From Campylobacteraceae bacterium (GTDB lineage: Bacteria > Campylobacterota > Campylobacteria > Campylobacterales > Campylobacteraceae), in the NCBI GenBank assembly GCA_031276365.1, contig JAISNG010000145.1, forward strand, positions 1 through 9,490: a stretch of 9,490 nt of DNA, given 5' to 3'. This document shows positions 6,213-9,490 of the stretch, piece after piece. The number at the start of each line of letters is the position of its first letter. Position 1 is the first letter of the stretch. The notes beneath the pieces are model-generated. The model saw only the letters and a list, made by a program, of their open reading frames with translations, did no database searches and had not been told where the DNA came from. Made by a program: the position numbers and the translations under genes.

Positions 6213-6638
6213 ATGTTAATGCCTAAACGTACAAAATATAGAAAACAGATGAAAGGGCGCAACCGCGGCAAAGCTGCACGCGCAACTTCAATCGCTTTTG
6301 GTGAAATGGCTCTTAAAGCCGTGGAAGCAGGCAGAATCAATTCGCGTCAGATAGAAGCGGCTCGTATCGCGATGACAAGACATGTAAAAAGACAAGCCAA
6401 AACATGGATTAGAGTATTCCCAGATAAACCAATTACCAAAAAACCATTGGAAACCAGAATGGGTAAAGGTAAAGGCAGCGTTGAATTATGGGTGATGAAT
6501 ATCCAGCCCGGACGCATCATTTATGAGATAGCAGGAATCGACGAACAGTTGGCAAAAGAGGCTTTGACATTGGCTATGCATAAACTTCCTTTCAAAACCA
6601 AAATCGTAACCAGGGATAGTGAAAATGAAATATACTGA
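6213..6638 (+). CDS. rplP: 50S ribosomal protein L16 (uL16)
   Basis: Large-subunit protein near the A site and central protuberance, needed for tRNA accommodation. The product is 141 residues, slightly longer than the E. coli 136. It has the N-terminal MLMPKRTKYRKQMKGRNRG and the loop KKPLETRMGKGKGSVELWV (76-94). Arg82 matches the E. coli Arg81 hydroxylation site. Two ATGs are possible, 6213 and 6219. I chose 6213 because GAGGGG (6198-6203) is nine bases away and the MLxPKRTK start is conserved. The last codons run 14 bases into rpmC in another frame, an unusually long overlap for this operon. Confidence 0.98.
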   Translation: MLMPKRTKYRKQMKGRNRGKAARATSIAFGEMALKAVEAGRINSRQIEAARIAMTRHVKRQAKTWIRVFPDKPITKKPLETRMGKGKGSVELWVMNIQPGRIIYEIAGIDEQLAKEALTLAMHKLPFKTKIVTRDSENEIY

Positions 6639-6810
6639 GTTAAATGAGAAGAGTGTTCAGGATTTGAATGCATTATTAAAAGAGAAAAAGGTGCTTTTGT
6701 TTACATTGAAACAAAAGCTTAAAACCATGCAGCTGACAAACCCTAACGAGATTAGAAATGTTCGCAAAGACATTGCTAAAATCAATACAGCAATCGCAGC
6801 GGCGAAATAG
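6625..6810 (+). CDS. rpmC: 50S ribosomal protein L29 (uL29)
   Basis: Small helical-hairpin protein beside L23 at the tunnel exit. The product is 61 residues from the ATG at 6625 (E. coli 63): MKYTELNEKSVQDLNALLKE, then LLFTLKQKLKTMQLTNPNEI and RNVRKDIAKINTAI, the last the family signature. An in-frame GTG at 6619 would add two residues. I prefer the ATG because AGGGA (6612-6616) lies eight bases before it but only two before the GTG, and because MKYTEL is the usual family start. The gene begins inside rplP (14-base overlap), so its translation probably depends on ribosomes finishing rplP. Confidence 0.95.
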   Translation: MKYTELNEKSVQDLNALLKEKKVLLFTLKQKLKTMQLTNPNEIRNVRKDIAKINTAIAAAK

Positions 6811-6829
6811 AATATACGGGGGTTAAAAA

Positions 6830-7081
6830 ATGGCATTAAAAAGAGAAATTCAGGGCATTGTAGTACAAAAAGCCGGAGATAAGACAGCTACCGTTTTGGT
6901 AGAGAGAAGAGTTATGCACCCAAAATATAGAAAAATCGTCAAAAGATTCAAAAAGTATTTGGTACATGACGAAGCAAACGAATCAAAAGCAGGAGACGTA
7001 GTTTTGGCAGTTGAGTGCAGACCGATTTCAAAAAGAAAATCTTTTCGCTTAAAAGAGATTGTTGCGGCAGGAGTTGAGTAA
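6830..7081 (+). CDS. rpsQ: 30S ribosomal protein S17 (uS17)
   Basis: Primary 16S rRNA-binding protein with an OB-fold, needed early in 30S assembly. The product is 83 residues (84 in E. coli). Conserved segments are REIQGIVVQKAGDKTATVLVE (5-25), RVMHPKYRKIVKRFKKYLVHDE (about 27-48), and the C-terminal AGDVVLAVECRPISKRKSF. The gene is preceded by 19 bases, a comparatively large gap, with a G-run (6818-6822) as ribosome binding site in place of the AAGGA or GGAGG used elsewhere in the operon. Its stop shares one base with the rplN start (TAATG). It is the last gene of the classical S10 operon. Confidence 0.98.
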   Translation: MALKREIQGIVVQKAGDKTATVLVERRVMHPKYRKIVKRFKKYLVHDEANESKAGDVVLAVECRPISKRKSFRLKEIVAAGVE

Positions 7082-7449
7082 TGATTCAGAGTTTTACAAG
7101 ACTTGCAGTTGCCGATAACAGCGGTGCGAAAGAGATTATGTGTATTAAGGTTTTGGGCGGAAGTAAAAGAAGATACGCTACAGTGGGCGATGTCATCGTA
7201 GCATCTGTTAAAAAGGCTATTCCAAACGGAAAAGTAAAAAAAGGTCAGGTTGTAAAAGCTGTTATCGTAAGAACCAAAAAAGAGATTCACCGTGAAAACG
7301 GCTCTTTGATTAGATTTGACGAAAATGCGGCGGTTATACTTGACAACAAAGGCGAGCCGATAGGAACGAGAATTTTTGGACCTGTCAGCCGTGAAGTGCG
7401 ATACGCAAACTTCATGAAAATCGTCTCTTTGGCACCGGAGGTTTTATAA
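7081..7449 (+). CDS. rplN: 50S ribosomal protein L14 (uL14)
   Basis: Large-subunit protein at the interface, forming an intersubunit bridge with 16S rRNA. The product is 122 residues, within one of the family length. It begins MIQSFTRLAVADNSGAKE and has CIKVLGGSKRRYATVGDVIV, the signature region KKGQVVKAVIVRTKKEIHR (about 53-71), and IFGPVSREVR near the end. This is the first gene of the classical spc operon, but it overlaps rpsQ by one base (TAATG), with AGGAG (7069-7073) as ribosome binding site. S10 and spc are therefore read here as one unit. It overlaps rplX the same way. Confidence 0.99.
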   Translation: MIQSFTRLAVADNSGAKEIMCIKVLGGSKRRYATVGDVIVASVKKAIPNGKVKKGQVVKAVIVRTKKEIHRENGSLIRFDENAAVILDNKGEPIGTRIFGPVSREVRYANFMKIVSLAPEVL

Positions 7450-7682
7450 TGGCGGTCAAATTTAAAATAAAAAAAAATGACTTGGTAAAAGTTATTGCCG
7501 GCGATGATAAGGGCAAAAGCGGTAAGGTTTTACGCGTACTGCCCAAAACTTCGCAAGTTGTTGTAGAGGGATGCAAGATAGCTAAAAAAGCCGTCAAACC
7601 AAGCGACAAGACAAAAAACGGCGGATGGGAAAACAGAGAGATGCCTATTCACATCTCAAATGTAGCAAAGGCAGAGGATTGA
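7449..7682 (+). CDS. rplX: 50S ribosomal protein L24 (uL24)
   Basis: Assembly-initiating protein that binds the 5' part of 23S rRNA and lies near the tunnel exit. The product is only 77 residues (E. coli 104). It has the KOW motif (KNDLVKVIAGDDKGKSGKV, 9-27), VVVEGCKIAKKAVKP (37-51) and the conserved EMPIHISNV (64-72), and it ends soon after. This shorter form seems usual for Campylobacterota, so I read it as complete, not truncated. GGAGG (7437-7441) precedes the ATG by seven bases. The start shares one base with the rplN stop, and three bases separate it from rplE. Confidence 0.97.
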   Translation: MAVKFKIKKNDLVKVIAGDDKGKSGKVLRVLPKTSQVVVEGCKIAKKAVKPSDKTKNGGWENREMPIHISNVAKAED

Positions 7683-7685
7683 TAA

Positions 7686-8234
7686 ATGAGTATACTTAAA
7701 GTTAAATTTAATAACGAAATAAAACCTCTTTTGATTAAAGAGTTGGGTATCAAAAACTCTATGCTTGTTCCGTCTCTTGAAAAAGTTGTGATAAGCGTAG
7801 GCGCAGGAGACAGCGCAAAAGATGCGAAAGTTATACAAAATATGGCTGATACGATATCGTTGATAGCGGGTCAAAAGGCGATTATCACAAACGCGCGCAA
7901 ATCAGTTGCGGGCTTTAAGGTAAGAGAAGGCTTCCCCGTAGGTATCAAAGTTACGCTAAGAGGCTCCAATATGTACAACTTCCTTACAAAGCTTATATCT
8001 GTAGCGCTTCCGAGAGTTAAAGATTTCAGAGGATTGCCAAGAAGTGGATTTGACGGACGCGGCAGTTATAACTTCGGACTTCAAGAACAGCTCATGTTTC
8101 CCGAGGTTGATTATGATAAAATCATCAAAACTCACGGCATGAACATAACTATCGTAACTACGGCAAAAAATGATAAAGATGCATTTAAGTTACTGGAACT
8201 AATCGGTATTCCATTTGTGAGAGGATATAAATAA
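7686..8234 (+). CDS. rplE: 50S ribosomal protein L5 (uL5)
   Basis: Binds 5S rRNA and contacts P-site tRNA from the central protuberance. The product is 182 residues (179 in E. coli). Conserved parts are NSMLVPSLEKVVISVGAGD (24-42), ITNARKSVAGFKVREGFPVG (67-86, including the P-site loop), KDFRGLPRSGFDGRGSYNFG (112-131) and QLMFPEVDYDK. The end VTTAKNDKDAFKLLELIGIPF is also family-typical. AGAGGA (7673-7678) is the ribosome binding site. The stop shares one base with the start of the S14 gene, so 5S-associated L5 and S14 are closely coupled. Confidence 0.99.
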   Translation: MSILKVKFNNEIKPLLIKELGIKNSMLVPSLEKVVISVGAGDSAKDAKVIQNMADTISLIAGQKAIITNARKSVAGFKVREGFPVGIKVTLRGSNMYNFLTKLISVALPRVKDFRGLPRSGFDGRGSYNFGLQEQLMFPEVDYDKIIKTHGMNITIVTTAKNDKDAFKLLELIGIPFVRGYK

Positions 8235-8419
8235 TGGCTAAAAAATCAATGATTGCCAAAGCGGCAAGAAAACCTAAGTTTACAGTGCGGGGATATACTC
8301 GCTGCAAGATATGCGGACGCGCGCGCTCTGTGTATAAGGATTTCGGGATTTGCCGCGTATGTTTGAGAAAAATGGCAAACGAGGGATTAATTCCCGGACT
8401 TAAAAAAGCAAGTTGGTAA
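8234..8419 (+). CDS. rpsN: 30S ribosomal protein S14, zinc-binding type (uS14, type Z)
   Basis: Small-subunit head protein of the short, zinc-ribbon form (61 residues, against 101 in the zinc-free E. coli form); also annotated rpsZ. Four cysteines, C24, C27, C40 and C43, form a CxxC-x12-CxxC zinc site inside RCKICGRARSVYKDFGICRVC. The flanking RVCLRKMANEGLIPGLKKASW is the family signature. All four ligands are present. Some bacteria carry a second, cysteine-free S14 for zinc shortage; whether this one does cannot be seen here. The ribosome binding site is GAGAGGAT (8219-8226). The gene overlaps rplE by one base, and ten bases separate it from rpsH. Confidence 0.98.
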   Translation: MAKKSMIAKAARKPKFTVRGYTRCKICGRARSVYKDFGICRVCLRKMANEGLIPGLKKASW

Positions 8420-8429
8420 GGAAAAGCTA

Positions 8430-8825
8430 ATGATAAATGATTTAATTGCAGATGCTCTGACGCGTATTAGAAACGCTTCTATGAGAAGGCTTGAAGTTAC
8501 TACCCTTATACATACAAACGTTGTAGAGGCTATTTTGAAAGTGTTTCAAAGCAAAGGTTATATTGAGAGTTTTAACGTAACGGAAGAGGGCAATAAAAAG
8601 TCTATAAACGTAGTATTGAAGTATAACGAAAAAGGCGTCGGCGTCATAAACGAAGTAAAAAGAATCTCTACCCCAGGACGCAGAATCTATAAAGGCTTCA
8701 GCGAAATCAAGAGATTTAAAAGCGGATATGGCACTATCGTTTTGAGTACTTCAAAGGGTGTTTTGGACAATGAAGAGGCGCATAAAATCGGCGTCGGCGG
8801 CGAGCTGCTTTGCAGCATTTGGTAA
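8430..8825 (+). CDS. rpsH: 30S ribosomal protein S8 (uS8)
   Basis: Central 16S rRNA-binding protein of the platform, and in E. coli the translational repressor of the spc operon. The product is 131 residues (130 in E. coli). It begins MINDLIADALTRIRNASMRR and keeps the central VLKVFQSKGYIESF-like helix, ISTPGRRIYKGFSEI, and the C-terminal RNA-binding signature LSTSKGVLDNEEAHKIGVGG, ending LCSIW. AAGGA (8418-8422), overlapping the rpsN stop, is the ribosome binding site. Downstream is the longest internal gap of the operon (78 bases). I could not identify an S8-type RNA target near rplX-rplE by eye. Confidence 0.98.
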   Translation: MINDLIADALTRIRNASMRRLEVTTLIHTNVVEAILKVFQSKGYIESFNVTEEGNKKSINVVLKYNEKGVGVINEVKRISTPGRRIYKGFSEIKRFKSGYGTIVLSTSKGVLDNEEAHKIGVGGELLCSIW

Positions 8826-8903
8826 TAAGTTTCAGACTTTTTATGGTATTCGGTAACCATTCAAAAAAGTAGAATTATCGTAGAACTTGTAGAAAGGATA
8901 ATA
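8826..8903 (+). promoter_or_regulatory. 78-base rpsH-rplF gap with hairpin and GTAGAA triplication
   Basis: This is the only long gap inside the ribosomal cluster. It can form a small hairpin, ATGGT (8843-8847) with ACCAT (8856-8860); A8848 can also pair with T8854 if A8855 bulges, leaving loop TTCGG. No U-run follows directly, so it is not a clear terminator. Three GTAGAA copies follow at 8869, 8880 and 8889, the last running into the rplF ribosome binding site AAAGGAT. TAGAAT (8870-8875) could serve as a -10 element but lacks a good -35. Possible roles are mRNA processing, partial attenuation or a weak internal promoter; none is proven. Confidence 0.3.
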
Positions 8904-9452
8904 ATGTCAAGAATCGGCAAACAGCCAATAGCGATACCAAGCGATGTAGAGGTAAAGCTGGAGGGTAATGTACTGCTCTTTAAAAAGGGAAATACCAAAA
9001 AAGAGTTAGACACAAAAGGCAATGTTTTTACTAAAATAGAAGATGGTAAAATAGTTTTTTCTCCCAAAAGCGAAGAGAAGCAGTCAAAGGCTTTTTGGGG
9101 GACATACAGAGCGCTATGCAACAATGTAATAGTCGGGCTTACAAAAGGTTTTGAGAAAAAACTTGAAATAAACGGCGTGGGTTACAGAGCGGCGGTAAAT
9201 GCCAATGCGCTTGAGTTGCAGCTTGGATATTCGCACCCTGTAAAATACGATATACCAGAAGGCGTTGCAATTAGCGTTGAAAAAAATGTAGTTACAATAT
9301 CGGGCAGCGATAAACAACAGATAGGACAAATCGCGGCTAAAATACGCGGTTTCAGACCGCCTGAGCCATATAAGGGCAAAGGCATCAAGTATGAGGGTGA
9401 GACCATCATGCGTAAAGTTGGAAAATCTGGCGGCAAGGCTGGTGGTAAGTAA
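8904..9452 (+). CDS. rplF: 50S ribosomal protein L6 (uL6)
   Basis: Large-subunit protein near the factor-binding site, built of two similar RNA-binding domains. The product is 182 residues (177 in E. coli). The start is MSRIGKQPIAIPSDVEV. The second domain carries LEINGVGYRAAV (87-98), LELQLGYSHPV (103-113), and the signature QIAAKIRGFRPPEPYKGKGI (142-161), followed by KYEGE and a Gly/Lys-rich tail. AAAGGAT (about 8893-8899) precedes the ATG. Unlike its tightly packed neighbours it follows a 78-base gap, so it may have its own expression control. At least 38 bases follow without a gene start; rplR would be expected next. Confidence 0.98.
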   Translation: MSRIGKQPIAIPSDVEVKLEGNVLLFKKGNTKKELDTKGNVFTKIEDGKIVFSPKSEEKQSKAFWGTYRALCNNVIVGLTKGFEKKLEINGVGYRAAVNANALELQLGYSHPVKYDIPEGVAISVEKNVVTISGSDKQQIGQIAAKIRGFRPPEPYKGKGIKYEGETIMRKVGKSGGKAGGK

Positions 9453-9490
9453 AAGTTAACCCAAGTTTCCGGCATTTTTAAGTAGAGTCT
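9453..9490 (+). other. Start of intercistronic gap after rplF, to window end
   Basis: The 38 bases after the rplF stop contain no start codon with a ribosome binding site. They include AAGTTTC (9463-9469) and TTTTTA (9475-9480), followed by AAGTAG (9480-9485). The same string order occurs in the rpsH-rplF gap. rplR is the usual next gene in spc operons and would lie beyond the edge. Confidence 0.5.

Noticed and set aside
6619..6621. GTG start for rpmC giving two extra residues
   Set aside because: Only two bases from the Shine-Dalgarno sequence; the ATG at 6625 has proper spacing and the family start MKYTEL.
6850..7290. 146-codon open frame on the minus strand
   Set aside because: It lies wholly across rpsQ and rplN, is Ser/Cys/Phe-rich in the manner of antisense frames, has no ribosome binding site and matches no family I know.
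7449..7682. L24 as a truncated gene
   Set aside because: It is shorter than in E. coli, but the KOW motif and the EMPIHISNV segment are present and the reading frame ends cleanly before rplE; I believe this short form is normal in the phylum.
8843..8872. Nine-codon open frame (MVFGNHSKK) in the rpsH-rplF gap, as a leader peptide
   Set aside because: No ribosome binding site before the ATG, and a nine-codon frame is expected by chance; the hairpin and repeats are the better observation.
2233..9452. Hidden insertion, frameshift or foreign gene in the ribosomal cluster
   Set aside because: All 17 proteins are full length in canonical order with very small gaps; nothing is left unexplained except the 78-base gap.

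Overview
The window is chromosomal DNA, most likely from a Campylobacterota (epsilonproteobacterial) species of the Sulfurimonas/Sulfuricurvum type. The reasons are AT-rich intergenic DNA, a promoter with T-rich upstream sequence, a 93-residue L23 beginning MADITDIKAILYTEKSL, an L3 carrying the motif GSIGNREWPG, a short 77-residue L24 and a short zinc-ribbon S14. The phylum is well supported; the genus is a guess.

Layout. (1) 1-623, plus strand: the 3' five-sixths of fabG (3-oxoacyl-ACP reductase, fatty-acid synthesis), cut by the window edge and followed by a strong inverted repeat at 625-656. (2) 657-952: an AT-rich spacer without a convincing gene. (3) 953-2011, minus strand: a P-loop ATPase of the AAA_14/DUF4143 type with altered Walker B and nuclease-like motifs. 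(4) 2012-2232: a divergent control region with a good sigma70-type promoter (TTGACT, 17 bases, TAAAAT) for the ribosomal operon, and a leader of about 90 bases that can fold into a long irregular stem-loop. (5) 2233-9452, plus strand: a continuous ribosomal protein cluster in the order rpsJ-rplC-rplD-rplW-rplB-rpsS-rplV-rpsC-rplP-rpmC-rpsQ (S10 operon) and rplN-rplX-rplE-rpsN-rpsH-rplF (spc operon). Intergenic gaps are 19 bases or fewer, and several genes overlap (ATGA, TAATG). The one exception is a 78-base gap between rpsH and rplF. (6) 9453-9490: the start of another intercistronic gap; the usual next gene, rplR, would lie beyond the window.

The 17 ribosomal proteins are all intact, near family length and free of frameshifts. 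S10 and spc appear to form one transcription unit, because rpsQ and rplN overlap by one base with no room for a terminator or promoter. The close coupling would keep subunit proteins in balance, with the leader as the obvious place for feedback control.

I see no phage, transposon, CRISPR or defence system. Most of the window is ordinary housekeeping DNA. The parts worth a second look are the rpsJ leader fold, the divergent ATPase with degenerate active-site motifs, the rpsH-rplF gap with its small repeats, and the fabG-distal spacer.
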